DNA of 43,522 nt from Candidatus Buchananbacteria bacterium CG10_big_fil_rev_8_21_14_0_10_42_9 (GCA_002773845.1 PEZZ01000017.1:6816-50337); one strand, 5' to 3'; shown: positions 30,331 to 38,290, numbered from the stretch's first letter. Made by a program: numbers and translations. Notes: generated by a model from the sequence alone, not told the origin.

Positions 30331-31380
30331 ATGTCTTTCTCGATTGGCATTGTCGGGCTGCCTAACGTTGGCAAATCAACTCTGTTCAAAGCGCTAACTA
30401 AAGTCCAAGTTGACGCTTCTAATTTTCCCTTTTGTACGATTGAGCCTAATGTTGGAGTTGTCGCGGTCCCCGACGTGCGATTGGAAAAATTATCTCAAGT
30501 TTCTAAATCCAAAAAAACTATCCCCACCACAATTGAATTTGTGGATATTGCCGGACTCGTGGCCGGTGCGCACAAGGGAGAAGGTTTAGGCAACAAATTT
30601 TTGGCTCATATTCGCGATGTTGACGCGATTGCGGAAGTGGTCCGAAATTTTGCTGATGCAAATGTCACTCACGTGGGCGGAAAAATTGATCCTGAAGCCG
30701 ATAAAAAAACTATTGGCATTGAATTAATTTTAGCTGATATTCAAACTTTGGAAAAAGTTAGCGTTAAATTAGAAAAAGAAGCGCGCGGGCAAGATAAACA
30801 AGCCACTAAGAAATTGAGCATTGTTAAAAAAACTTTAGAGGCATTAAATAATGAGCAATTTGTTAACTCAGTTGAGCTTGATCCAGAAGAACGAAACTTA
30901 CTCAAAGAGTATAATTTGCTAACACTCAAACCAATTATTTATATTTTAAATGTTGATGAAGCTGATATTGAAAAGGCGCATGATGGCTACGTCACTGTCT
31001 CGGCAAAAATCGAATCAGAAATTGCGGAGCTAAGCGATGCGGAGATAAAAGAATATCTAGATTCCATGAACTTAAAACAAACCGGCCTAGATAGATTAAT
31101 TAGCGCGGCTTATAAAATTTTAAATTTAGACACTTTTTTCACTTCTGGACCGGAAGAATCGCGCGCTTGGACAATTACTAAAGGCACCAAGGCGCCCCAA
31201 GCGGCCGGGGCTATTCATACGGATTTTGAAAGAGGATTTATCCGAGCTGAAATTATCAATTGGGAAGACTTTGTTAGTTTGGGCGGAGAACCTCAAGCCC
31301 GAGAAGCTGGCAAATTGAGAACTGAAGGCAGAGATTACATTGTCAAGGACGGCGATGTATGCCATTTTCTATTTAATTAA
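30331..31380 (+). CDS. ychF: Ribosome-associated P-loop ATPase YchF (Obg family)
   Basis: 349 aa. It has the P-loop GLPNVGKSTLFKALTK, the switch DIAGLVAGAHKGEGLGNKFL, and NVDE in place of the NKxD guanine motif, which explains YchF's ATP preference. A helical insert and the C-terminal TGS domain (TKGTKAPQAAGAIHTDFERG) complete the family layout. Slightly shorter than the usual 363 aa. Third gene of the glyA-unknown-ychF unit. Confidence 0.95.
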   Translation: MSFSIGIVGLPNVGKSTLFKALTKVQVDASNFPFCTIEPNVGVVAVPDVRLEKLSQVSKSKKTIPTTIEFVDIAGLVAGAHKGEGLGNKFLAHIRDVDAIAEVVRNFADANVTHVGGKIDPEADKKTIGIELILADIQTLEKVSVKLEKEARGQDKQATKKLSIVKKTLEALNNEQFVNSVELDPEERNLLKEYNLLTLKPIIYILNVDEADIEKAHDGYVTVSAKIESEIAELSDAEIKEYLDSMNLKQTGLDRLISAAYKILNLDTFFTSGPEESRAWTITKGTKAPQAAGAIHTDFERGFIRAEIINWEDFVSLGGEPQAREAGKLRTEGRDYIVKDGDVCHFLFN

Positions 31381-31388
31381 ATTAGGTG

Positions 31389-31394
31389 TATAAT
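31389..31394 (+). promoter_or_regulatory. -10 box for the gene at 31401
   Basis: TATAAT followed by ATAAAT and then the ATG at 31401, implying a leaderless transcript. The -35 is poor. Confidence 0.5.
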
Positions 31395-31400
31395 ATAAAT

Positions 31401-31871
31401 ATGCAACTGGATAAGCAAAATAATGAAATAAAGAAACTGCAACGTAAAATCAGGCTTTTATTTATTTTAATGCCGGTTCTTTTTATTATTAGTTTTGCCT
31501 TATATGGTTACGGCGCGGTACAGGGCAACTACAATAAACAGACGGGCGACCAACTAACCGCTGCCGACTGGAACACATTGACTACAGATTTTGAGATTTC
31601 TTGGCAGGATGTTAATTTAACTGACAATGCGTCCTTTGACGTTAATTGCGAATATCGCATGAGTATATCCGGTGACACCTCACGTGCGTATGCTCATGTG
31701 GTGTCACCTTCCGGACTTATTTTTGAAACTTCATCGGCCTCCTTTAGGCTAGCTAGCATCCCCGCAAACGAAAAAGGATTTTTAGATATCGTTGAAGACG
31801 GAAATACAGCTAATATTATCCTCAACAACCCCTTTGCTGTTTCCAGCATCCAAAAACTTTGCCCTACATAG
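31401..31871 (+). CDS. Membrane-anchored exported protein, unknown
   Basis: 156 aa. A basic start (MQLDKQNNEIKKLQRKIR) precedes one transmembrane helix (about residues 20-40), then an exported region with QTGDQLTAADWNTLTTDF, reminiscent of pilin-like or tail-fibre-like surface proteins, and a beta-rich tail with a Cys pair (VNCEYRMS, QKLCPT). The family is unknown. The ATG at 31401 is 6 bp after a TATAAT box. It converges with the Trm11-like gene, overlapping it by 8 bp at the 3' ends. Confidence 0.7.
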   Translation: MQLDKQNNEIKKLQRKIRLLFILMPVLFIISFALYGYGAVQGNYNKQTGDQLTAADWNTLTTDFEISWQDVNLTDNASFDVNCEYRMSISGDTSRAYAHVVSPSGLIFETSSASFRLASIPANEKGFLDIVEDGNTANIILNNPFAVSSIQKLCPT

Positions 31872-33018
31872 TAAAGACGTTAATTTCCCTTACCACTTTT
31901 TGATCAACGCGGCTATAAACTAGCGGCGTTTTGTTTTGTTTAACCCATCCGTCGCCTTGAAGGGTTGGCATGATATTCATTTTTACCTCGCGATTTTTAT
32001 GCTTGAAAATTGGAAATATAATTACAACCCGACCCCCTTTTTTTAAAACTTTTTTAAATTCATCAAAGGCGTTCAAATAAAGCTGCTCCAGCTCGGCCAT
32101 TTCTTTACTTAAGCTATCCGTAGATTCGTTACCTTTTTTTGGTTTACCTAAATAAGGCTCAGAAATTATAGCGTCAACTGAATTTTTGTTAACAAAGGTA
32201 GAAATAGCTTCAGCCGGGGAATTAAAAAGCTTGAGGCTGGCTTTAATTTTGTATTTATCTTTTAGCCAAGCTAAATTGTTTTCCGTATCTTTAATTGCTT
32301 TTTCAGAGATATCGCTACCAACTACATTTTGATAGCCCATTAAAATTGCCTCTTGTAACATAGTCCCCGATCCGCAAAAAGGATCTAAGATGTTGGCATT
32401 TAGGGCGGTTTGAGACAGGTTAATCATAATTTTAGCTAGTTTCGGCGGCATTGAGCCAGAAAGCATATCTCGTTTCGGCCGGCCATAATCACGCTCGCTA
32501 AACGCTTTAAAATCTTGCACTGCGATAGTGCGGCCCCAATACCCGATGGGTTCTCCCCCTTTTGAAGGGGGAGATAAAGAGGGGGTTGATACTACTATAA
32601 TTTCAGAACCATTGGCGAGCAATTTATTTTTCTCAACTATAACTGACGACAATTGTTTTTCCTTTGACGTTACCAGCCGAGAACTAACACCTTTTTCTTT
32701 TAGTTGTTTTTTTATAGCCAGGCCAATTTTTTTATCTTCTGTGCCATACCAGCTAAAGCCAAAAAATATTTTCTTAGATTTATCAGCATTGTTCAAAATC
32801 ATCTGCTCAATATTTTCCGCACTAAATTCTTGATCCGAAGCTTGGGCAATTTTTATTGTACCGCCCAATCGTTCAATCGCCTGCCTAGGGCTAATTTCCC
32901 CCTCCACGATTAATACCGGGGGTTCAAATGACAACTTTTTAAGCCTTGGCCAAACTGCAAACACTTCCGCTTTACAAAGTTCATGATTTCGACCTAGTAT
33001 AAAGATATATTTCGCCAT
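31864..33018 (-). CDS. Trm11/Trm-G10-like tRNA guanine-N2 methyltransferase, with in-frame repeat insertion
   Basis: 384 aa. The N-terminal half is a THUMP-like RNA-binding region. The catalytic domain starts near residue 160 with YWGRTIAVQDFKAFSERDYG and MPPKLAKIMINL, then motif I LDPFCGSGTMLQEA and a motif IV variant SEPYLGK (usually DPPYG in Trm11). It likely methylates N2 of a tRNA guanosine such as G10. Residues 144-157 (STPSLSPPSKGGEP) are encoded by a family B palindrome (32551-32590) placed exactly in frame between the domains. The ATG at 33018 is 6 bp after a TATAAT box. Confidence 0.85.
   Translation of the reverse strand: MAKYIFILGRNHELCKAEVFAVWPRLKKLSFEPPVLIVEGEISPRQAIERLGGTIKIAQASDQEFSAENIEQMILNNADKSKKIFFGFSWYGTEDKKIGLAIKKQLKEKGVSSRLVTSKEKQLSSVIVEKNKLLANGSEIIVVSTPSLSPPSKGGEPIGYWGRTIAVQDFKAFSERDYGRPKRDMLSGSMPPKLAKIMINLSQTALNANILDPFCGSGTMLQEAILMGYQNVVGSDISEKAIKDTENNLAWLKDKYKIKASLKLFNSPAEAISTFVNKNSVDAIISEPYLGKPKKGNESTDSLSKEMAELEQLYLNAFDEFKKVLKKGGRVVIIFPIFKHKNREVKMNIMPTLQGDGWVKQNKTPLVYSRVDQKVVREINVFTM
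32551..32590. repeat. Family B palindrome inside a coding gene
   Basis: TTCTCCCCCTTTTGAAGGGG, then GAGATAAAGAGGGGGTTGAT. It matches the intergenic arm at 1031-1064 in order and spacing: hairpin, GAG, short link, GAGGGGGTT. It encodes Ser/Pro/Gly-rich linker residues of the Trm11-like protein without breaking the frame. Confidence 0.75.
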
Positions 33019-33024
33019 GATGAA

Positions 33025-33032
33025 ATTATAAC
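33025..33032. promoter_or_regulatory. Overlapping divergent -10 boxes
   Basis: ATTATAAC gives TATAAT on the minus strand (33030-33025, 6 bp before the Trm11-like ATG) and TATAAC on the plus strand (33027-33032, 10 bp before the ATG at 33043). This is the same design as at 5846-5853. Confidence 0.5.
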
Positions 33033-33042
33033 ATACAAAACT

Positions 33043-33403
33043 ATGCCTGAAACTGAATCATTTGAACCAAGCCAAAATGATGAACTAGAAGGGGCTCGTG
33101 AAAAACTTCAAGCTTTGGTTGAAGAAAATTTTACTCAATTTGCCCAAATTACCAATGAAATGAAAGAAATAGCCGAGAGGTTAAACCGTCGAAAACCAGC
33201 GAAAATTTTAGATACGGAGATAGCGGCAATGGAGCAATTTGCTGGGGTTAAAAAATGATCTTTTGCATCAAATTGCCGGTGCTAATTCCAACCAAGAACT
33301 GGAAGAAGTTAATAGCCAATTAAATGAGGCCAAAGTAGCTTTTGAGTCATCCAGTCAGCCGCGGAGGAAAAACCTTGAAGAGTTTGAGGCAAAAATGAAC
33401 TGA
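33043..33403 (+). pseudogene. Small coiled-coil protein gene broken by a +1 frameshift at an A6 run
   Basis: Frame one encodes 71 aa (MPETESFEPSQNDELEGARE...AAMEQFAGVKK) and stops at 33256-33258. Directly after the AAAAAA run (33250-33255) a second frame continues as NDLLHQIAGANSNQELEEVN and on to FEAKMN, stopping at 33401-33403. Both halves are similar helical, Glu/Gln-rich sequence, so one ancestral protein of about 119 aa is likely. With five A's the frames join. It could be a true mutation, an assembly or sequencing error in a homopolymer, or slippage. Family unknown. Its promoter overlaps that of the divergent Trm11-like gene. Confidence 0.6.
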
Positions 33404-33405
33404 CA

Positions 33406-33434
33406 TTGACATAAAAATCTTTATTTGCTAGGAT
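33406..33434 (+). promoter_or_regulatory. Promoter of the rpsF-ssb-rpsR operon
   Basis: TTGACA (33406-33411), 17-bp spacer, TAGGAT (33429-33434). It gives a leader of about 220 nt before rpsF, unusually long for this window. Confidence 0.65.
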
Positions 33435-33437
33435 ACT

Positions 33438-33502
33438 CCTATCCTTTCCCAATGCGTTCGCTTGAGGCGAGCTGTCCTGTGGCTTAAGACCATAGGAAAA
33501 GG
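33438..33502 (+). promoter_or_regulatory. Structured start of the rpsF leader
   Basis: CCTATCCTTTCC (33438-33449) can pair with ATAGGAAAAGG sequences (33492-33502), enclosing a CGCTTGAGGCG hairpin. The position fits an autoregulatory leader for the S6:S18 pair, but I could not confirm the known S6:S18-binding motif by eye. Confidence 0.35.
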
Positions 33503-33556
33503 TAAACTTTAAAGTCAAATTGGATAAAAAAAGTTTATTTTTTCTGCAATCTTAAG

Positions 33557-33577
33557 TCCGGCGCCAACCGGATTTTT
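33557..33577 (+). terminator. Attenuator-like terminator in the rpsF leader
   Basis: TCCGG-CGCCAA-CCGGA followed by TTTTT, about 85 nt before the rpsF ATG. It lies between the promoter and the gene, so it would have to be read through or regulated. Confidence 0.6.
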
Positions 33578-33583
33578 ATAATG

Positions 33584-33650
33584 CCTCCTCTGCCTGCCCT
33601 TTCGCCCAGAGGGCGATCCACCTCTGGCGGAAACAGGGGAACTATACACT
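33584..33650. repeat. Family D palindromic element before rpsF
   Basis: CCTCCTCTGCCTGCCC, CGCCCAGAGGGCG, CCACCTCTGGCGG and ACAGGGG together form a composite hairpin. A related element is at 34615-34686 in the same operon. Confidence 0.6.
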
Positions 33651-33660
33651 AATAAAAATT

Positions 33661-34095
33661 ATGCATTACGAATTACTTTATATCATCCCCGGCACTTTTG
33701 CCGAAAATGAAATTGACCCGGTCAGGTCAAAAGTTTCTGACTTGGTAAAACAAAGCGGCAAGGTGACAGCCGAAACCGCCCTGGGCAAAAAAAAGCTAGC
33801 TTATCCAATCAAACACATGGCCCAAGGTTATTATGAAATTGTAGAATTTGATGCTGAGCCAACAGATATGAAAAAGCTAGATACAAATTTAAAATTATAT
33901 AACGACGTATTGCGACATTTAATTGTTAAAAAGGAAATCGTCTCAGGGCCGGCTCATGTTAGCCGAGAGCGCGTACCAGACGCGCCAAAACTGGTTAAAG
34001 AAATTCCAACCAAAGATCATGCTTCAGAGAAAAAAACAAAATCAATTGACATTGATAAAAAGCTTGATGAAATATTAGAAGACAACATGTTATAA
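33661..34095 (+). CDS. rpsF: 30S ribosomal protein S6
   Basis: 144 aa; S6 binds 16S rRNA together with S18. The core is MHYELLYIIPGTFAENEIDP...GKKKLAYPIKHMAQGYYEIVEFDA...LDTNLKLYNDVLRHLIVKKE. The C-terminus has about 45 extra charged residues compared with the usual 95-100-aa core. First gene of the classic rpsF-ssb-rpsR operon. Confidence 0.95.
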   Translation: MHYELLYIIPGTFAENEIDPVRSKVSDLVKQSGKVTAETALGKKKLAYPIKHMAQGYYEIVEFDAEPTDMKKLDTNLKLYNDVLRHLIVKKEIVSGPAHVSRERVPDAPKLVKEIPTKDHASEKKTKSIDIDKKLDEILEDNML

Positions 34096-34150
34096 TTAGG
34101 GGGCGGCAAACGTTTTGAAGCGGCGCTGCTTAAATAGTAAGAACAATTTT

Positions 34151-34612
34151 ATGGATCTAAATAAAGTCATGCTCATCGGCCGATTAACGCGAGACCCCGA
34201 AGCTCGCTCAACGCCTTCGGGCCAATCAGTTTGTTCGTTTTCTGTCGCTACTAGCCGAAACTGGACCGACCAACAAGGACAAAAACAAGAAAAAACAGAA
34301 TTTCACAACATTGTTGCTTGGGGTAAATTAGCTGATATTTGCAGCCAGTATTTAAACAAGGGCAAGCAAGTCTATATTGAAGGTCGATTGCAAACTCGTG
34401 ATTGGGAAGGACAAGACGGCGTAAAGCGCTACCGCACAGAAGTGATAATGGATAATATGATTATGCTTGGATCAAAAGGCAGCGGTGGCGGAGCACCAAG
34501 CGGGCCAAGCACACCAATTATTACTGAAGATGTACCGACAGGCAAATCAGATACTGACAAGGGTAAAAAAGGCGGGGATGATGAGATTAATGTAGAAGAT
34601 ATCCCGTTTTAA
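34151..34612 (+). CDS. ssb: Single-stranded DNA-binding protein
   Basis: 153 aa. The OB fold starts [20 protein letters not shown], then [28 protein letters not shown] and [17 protein letters not shown] Gly/Ser linker and the acidic tip INVEDIPF, which recruits partner proteins, close the protein. I chose the ATG at 34151 because this is the canonical start; the frame extends upstream to 34115 but without homology. Second gene of the S6 operon. Confidence 0.95.
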   Translation: MDLNKVMLIGRLTRDPEARSTPSGQSVCSFSVATSRNWTDQQGQKQEKTEFHNIVAWGKLADICSQYLNKGKQVYIEGRLQTRDWEGQDGVKRYRTEVIMDNMIMLGSKGSGGGAPSGPSTPIITEDVPTGKSDTDKGKKGGDDEINVEDIPF

Positions 34613-34614
34613 CT

Positions 34615-34686
34615 AACCCCTCTCTGCCAAAGGCTGATCCGCCTCTGGCGGAGACTTCGCCTGCCTGCCGGCAGGCAGGCTCGGGG
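34615..34686. repeat. Family D element with a 22-bp perfect palindrome
   Basis: CTCTCTGCCAAAGGC, CCGCCTCTGGCGGA, then the perfect palindrome GCCTGCCTGCC/GGCAGGCAGGC (34659-34680) and CGGGG. It lies between ssb and rpsR, inside the operon. Confidence 0.7.
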
Positions 34687-34701
34687 AATTAATACTATTC
34701 A

Positions 34702-34935
34702 ATGAAAAAAAAGCACAAAGGGCCATTAGCCAAAGACCGTTACTGTTTCTTTTGCGTTAATGACTTCAAGGAAATTGACTATAAAAATACAAACGTTTTG
34801 AGGCGTTTTATCTCTTCTTATGCCAAAATTGTACCGCGTAAAAGAAGCGGGGTATGTGCTTGGCATCAACGTAAATTGGCCACTGCCATCAAACGCGCGC
34901 GAAGCATGGCGTTATTACCTTTCACTTCACGGTAA
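34702..34935 (+). CDS. rpsR: 30S ribosomal protein S18
   Basis: 77 aa. RYCFFCVNDFKEIDYKN, VLRRFISSYAKIVPRKRSGV and CAWHQRKLATAIKRARSMAL are diagnostic. The Cys/His set (CFFC...CAWH) makes it the zinc-binding (C+) form. Third gene of rpsF-ssb-rpsR. Confidence 0.96.
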   Translation: MKKKHKGPLAKDRYCFFCVNDFKEIDYKNTNVLRRFISSYAKIVPRKRSGVCAWHQRKLATAIKRARSMALLPFTSR

Positions 34936-34940
34936 AAACT

Positions 34941-34976
34941 CCCTCTCCCGGCGGGAGAGGGTAGGGGTGAGGTTAG
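34941..34976. repeat. Single family A element
   Basis: CCCTCTCCCGGCGGGAGAGG then GTAGGGGTGAGGTTAG, 5 bp after the rpsR stop. One arm only. Confidence 0.75.
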
Positions 34977-35019
34977 GAGTTGAAAACCAAGTGCCTCCCC
35001 TATTAAGGGTGGAGAGGAA

Positions 35020-35175
35020 GGGTTAATTCCTCCTTTTCTAAAGGAGGTACCCCGACGCTACGTCGTGGCGGAGGATTTAGACAAGTATTAAAAATCCCTC
35101 CCTCCGCCGCTATGGCGGAGTACTCCCTTTATTAAAGAGAGAATAACCACCTAAGTCCCCCTTGACAGGGGGAAA
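35020..35175. repeat. Cluster of short palindromes before efp
   Basis: Contains CTCCTTTTCTAAAGGAG, CCCCGACG...CGTCGTGG, CCTCCGCCGCTATGGCGGAG, and CCCCCTTGACAGGGGG just before efp. It appears to be a stack of different elements, some related to families B and D. No coding potential is seen and no clear promoter for efp is visible within it. Confidence 0.6.
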
Positions 35176-35184
35176 TAAAAAATT

Positions 35185-35751
35185 ATGTCAATAAACACAC
35201 TAAATGACATCAAGCAAGGCACTAACGTCCTTTATCAGGGCGAACCTTATATTGTGGTGGAAGCTAAATTTGTTCGAATGCAACAACGCAAACCGGTTAT
35301 GCAAACTAAGCTTAAGAATTTAATCTCGGGCAAAGTTGTAGAGTATAATTTCAAAGCCGGGGAAACAGTTGAGGAGGCAAATTTAAGCCGTACCAAAGCT
35401 AATTTTTTATATGCCGATGATTCTGGCTTTAACTTTATGGATGAAACAAGCTACGAACAGTTCTCGCTTGACGCTGATGTGATTGGCGATAAAAAAGACT
35501 TTCTAAAAGAAGGCAATCAAATTGACGTATTAAATTTTGAAGATAAGCCAGTTAGCATTTCTTTGCCGGCTAAAATTAATCTCAAGGTAACTTCGGCACC
35601 GGAAGGTGTTAAGGGCGACACGGCGCAGGGCCGAGTAACAAAAACTGCGGAATTAGAAACCGGCGCAACAGTGCAAGTCCCCCTCTTTATCAAAACTGGC
35701 GATACTATCAAAATCAACACTGAAACTGGAGAATACGTCGAGCGGGTATAA
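35185..35751 (+). CDS. efp: Elongation factor P with Gln at the loop tip
   Basis: 188 aa; EF-P rescues ribosomes stalled at polyproline. It has the three-barrel layout with LNDIKQGTNVLYQGEPYIVV at the start and the C-terminal domain GDTAQGRVTKTAELETGATV...NTETGEYVERV. The loop that reaches the peptidyl centre reads FVRMQQRKP; aligned without gaps to the E. coli protein, residue 34 is Gln rather than the modified Lys (or Arg in the rhamnosylated class), and residue 32 is Met. Followed 3 bp later by a small membrane-protein gene. Confidence 0.95.
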   Translation: MSINTLNDIKQGTNVLYQGEPYIVVEAKFVRMQQRKPVMQTKLKNLISGKVVEYNFKAGETVEEANLSRTKANFLYADDSGFNFMDETSYEQFSLDADVIGDKKDFLKEGNQIDVLNFEDKPVSISLPAKINLKVTSAPEGVKGDTAQGRVTKTAELETGATVQVPLFIKTGDTIKINTETGEYVERV

Positions 35752-35754
35752 TAA

Positions 35755-36279
35755 ATGAAAAATAAGACTATAAGCACAGGCAATCTTATTGTGGGCGTAT
35801 TAGTTTTTCTTGCTACCGTCATTGGATTTTTTTTTACATCAAATAAGCAGAACCTGAAAATTAATGGCGACAATAATGAACAATCACAAGATTATTATGA
35901 AGATAGCATAAAGAACGAAACAAATACTACCAATCGGTTAAATGCTGGTGATATAACTAACAGCAACGTAGCCGTTGGGGGGGATGTTAATATTGGTGAA
36001 ATTCAAGCAAGGCTAGACGATGCCTCAAAAAGTAAATTGATTAAACTAATAGACCAACATGAAATTACTCAAATATCCAGATTGATTTTAAATGCCGACA
36101 CTTTAATAACTGCCCAGGATATTATTGATGCGCTTTATATGTATGGCGTAATATTGCCGCCAAAGCATGATATAGTTTTTGATCCTCCTGTCGATACAAT
36201 AAAATTTTATCCTAACGGCGATGGTACCCATACATTACTACTGAACGTTCCGGGAGAAGGTATAGAATTTTCTCTGTAA
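35755..36279 (+). CDS. Single-pass membrane protein of unknown function
   Basis: 174 aa. One N-terminal transmembrane helix (about residues 8-27) is followed by an Asn-rich segment (INGDNNEQSQDYYEDSIKNE, TNSNVAVGGDVNIGEI) with a short beta-helix flavour, a helical region and a C-terminal beta domain. No family recognised. It starts 3 bp after efp, so it is cotranscribed. Its TAA overlaps the first base of the terminator stem. Confidence 0.65.
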   Translation: MKNKTISTGNLIVGVLVFLATVIGFFFTSNKQNLKINGDNNEQSQDYYEDSIKNETNTTNRLNAGDITNSNVAVGGDVNIGEIQARLDDASKSKLIKLIDQHEITQISRLILNADTLITAQDIIDALYMYGVILPPKHDIVFDPPVDTIKFYPNGDGTHTLLLNVPGEGIEFSL

Positions 36280-36316
36280 ATCAAAGAACCCCGCTCTATA
36301 GCGGGGTTCTTTGATT
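36279..36316. terminator. Bidirectional terminator between the efp unit and recA
   Basis: A perfect 17-bp stem, AATCAAAGAACCCCGCT (36279-36295) with AGCGGGGTTCTTTGATT (36300-36316), loop CTAT. It serves the plus-strand efp unit and the minus-strand recA, which ends at 36324. Confidence 0.85.
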
Positions 36317-36323
36317 ATTCATT

Positions 36324-37397
36324 TTATTTTTGTTCTTCTTTTTCCGGCTCCGGGCCGCCGGCTTTTGACTCTTCTTCGTCCGGCGGTACGCCTTGGCGGA
36401 CTACTTCCCAAACTTTTTTAGTAATTTCATTCATCATTTTAGTATCTTCAGCTAAGCCTTTCTTCGCGTTTTCGCGGCCGACGCCAAGCTTCGCTTCGCC
36501 ATAACTATACGAATTGCCGGACTTGGAGATAGTCCCGTAGTGCGTACCTGCGTCTAAGACATCGCCAGACCTATCAATGCCCTGGTTATACATGATGTCA
36601 AATTCAGTCGTTTTAAACGGCGCGGAAATTTTATTTTTTACAATTTTTACTTTAACGCGATTGCCAATAATAGAATCGCCTTGTTTAATCTGCGCCGAGC
36701 GGCGAACTTCAATCCTTACCGACGCGTAGAATTTAAGTGCGTTCCCCCCAGTCGTAGTTTCCGGATTGCCGAAAAAAACGCCTATTTTTTGCCGGGTTTG
36801 GTTAATGAATATAACCACGGTTTTGGATTTAGAGATAATGCCGGTCAACTTGCGTAATGCCTGACTCATCAAACGCGCCTGTAACGCCATGTGTGATTGC
36901 CCCATCTCCCCTTCTAATTCAGCCTTAGGAGTAAGCGCGGCCACCGAATCCACTACAATCACATCCACCGCGTTGGAGCGAACCAGAGTCTCCACAATAT
37001 CTAGCGCCTGTTCGCCATTGTCTGGCTGGGAGATTAATAATTCATTCACGTTCACACCGATCTTTTTCGCGTATTCTGGGTCAAGGGCGTGTTCGGCATC
37101 AACAAATGCCGCTGTACCGCCCAATTTTTGTACCTCAGTCACAATGTGTTGGGCTAATGTTGTTTTACCCGATGCTTCCGGACCATATATTTCTATAATC
37201 CGTCCGCGTGGTACGCCGCCAGCGCCAAGGGCAATGTCCAGCGATAAACTTCCGGTCGGAATCACATCCACCTTCATTGTTTTCGCTTCCCCTAATTTCA
37301 TAATCGCGCCATCGCCAAACCGTTGCTTGATTTGCTCAACGGCTTGGTTTACGCCTCCCCCCATTGTTGCTGCGCCGGTTTTAGCTTTTCGGGCCAT
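36324..37397 (-). CDS. recA: Recombinase RecA
   Basis: 357 aa. Walker [31 protein letters not shown], Walker [11 protein letters not shown], loop L1 [20 protein letters not shown], and loop L2 [31 protein letters not shown]. The tail is Glu-rich. Length is normal. It follows the RodZ-like gene by 15 bp on the minus strand. No SOS-box-like site is obvious. Confidence 0.97.
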   Translation of the reverse strand: MARKAKTGAATMGGGVNQAVEQIKQRFGDGAIMKLGEAKTMKVDVIPTGSLSLDIALGAGGVPRGRIIEIYGPEASGKTTLAQHIVTEVQKLGGTAAFVDAEHALDPEYAKKIGVNVNELLISQPDNGEQALDIVETLVRSNAVDVIVVDSVAALTPKAELEGEMGQSHMALQARLMSQALRKLTGIISKSKTVVIFINQTRQKIGVFFGNPETTTGGNALKFYASVRIEVRRSAQIKQGDSIIGNRVKVKIVKNKISAPFKTTEFDIMYNQGIDRSGDVLDAGTHYGTISKSGNSYSYGEAKLGVGRENAKKGLAEDTKMMNEITKKVWEVVRQGVPPDEEESKAGGPEPEKEEQK

Positions 37398-37412
37398 AAA
37401 TTTCCTTATTTA

Positions 37413-38108
37413 TTAATTATTTTCGCTCACGACAATACGCCGATAAATGGTTTGCTCTTTGCCGTGTTTTTTATGTGCAGTTATTTTAATGATATTAGTG
37501 CCATTATGCAAATCTAGCTCTTCTGCAAAGCTGCCGTCCGCATTTGTCACAATAGTTTTACCGTTGATGGCAATTGTGACCTCGGGGTCAGTTTGGCCCA
37601 TCAGGGTCGTTACCTGGCTATTAATAACAAGGTCTTCGGCCGGACTGATAATATTTAATGTTGGAGGACTAATTATCGCTTGAACCCTAAACCCGACATA
37701 AACCACAACCGCCAGAAACGCCAAGGTAATGATACTATTTCTAACTAGCTTGGGCGTGGCTAAAAAATGCCAGCGCGAAGCCTTCATCACGGGCTTATAA
37801 TGTTTAACATTGGCAATTTTAACTTGCTTTCTGGCATTCGTCTCTTCCAAAAATAAATGCTCTAATTTTTTCACCGGTAATTCCAAAGCTTGTGCGTAAA
37901 CTCGTAAAAAATTTTTAGCGTACACTAACCCAGGCATTTTTTCGTAACTGCCGCTTTCTAAAGCCAATAAATAGTTAAACGATATTTTTGTATCTTTAGA
38001 TACTTCTTGCAAATCCAAGCCTAACTCTTGGCGCTTAGATTTTAAAGTCTCGCCAACTGTACGCTCTGATTTAATTTTTCGTACAAGAAAACTTGTCATA
38101 TTCTTCAT
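37413..38108 (-). CDS. RodZ-like protein: HTH, transmembrane helix, external beta domain
   Basis: 231 aa. Residues about 18-85 form a Xre/RodZ-type HTH (TVGETLKSKRQELGLDLQEV...LALESGSYEKMPGLVYAKNFLRVYAQAL). A transmembrane helix follows near 127-145, then an exported bacterial-Ig-like domain (ISPAEDLVINSQVTTLMGQT...GSFAEELDLHNGTNIIKITA). RodZ links MreB to the wall machinery; here it is next to recA. The start could be the ATG at 38108 or the one at 38099. Confidence 0.85.
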   Translation of the reverse strand: MKNMTSFLVRKIKSERTVGETLKSKRQELGLDLQEVSKDTKISFNYLLALESGSYEKMPGLVYAKNFLRVYAQALELPVKKLEHLFLEETNARKQVKIANVKHYKPVMKASRWHFLATPKLVRNSIITLAFLAVVVYVGFRVQAIISPPTLNIISPAEDLVINSQVTTLMGQTDPEVTIAINGKTIVTNADGSFAEELDLHNGTNIIKITAHKKHGKEQTIYRRIVVSENN

Positions 38109-38155
38109 GTAGTAGTAACAAAATTATTTTAGGATAGGCCTATACCTTTTAGGTT

Positions 38156-38290
38156 CCCTCTCCGATGACGGAGAGGGCTAGGGTGAGGTAAGGAATCACA
38201 ATCATTACTTATAAATATCCAATCTTCTAAATTCGTAACCTCACCCTGACCCTCTCCCGCAGGGGACGTCTGACGTCCCAGGGAGAGGGG
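38156..38290. repeat. Family A inverted pair with an inserted palindrome
   Basis: Arm 1 is CCCTCTCCGATGACGGAGAG followed by GGCTAGGGTGAGG. Arm 2 is CCTCACCCTGA and CCCTCTCCC...GGGAGAGGGG. The second hairpin's loop holds GGGGACGTCTGACGTCCC (38262-38279), whose ACGTCTGACGT core is identical to that at 21265-21275. It fills the gap upstream of the RodZ-like gene; no gene seen there. Confidence 0.8.

Noticed and set aside
34115-34150. Twelve extra N-terminal codons for SSB
   Set aside because: SSB proteins start at [11 protein letters not shown]-type sequence, and the extension has no support.
34930-35184. CRISPR-like array
   Set aside because: The repeats are inverted, of different sequences and irregularly spaced; there are no direct repeats with unique spacers and no cas genes.
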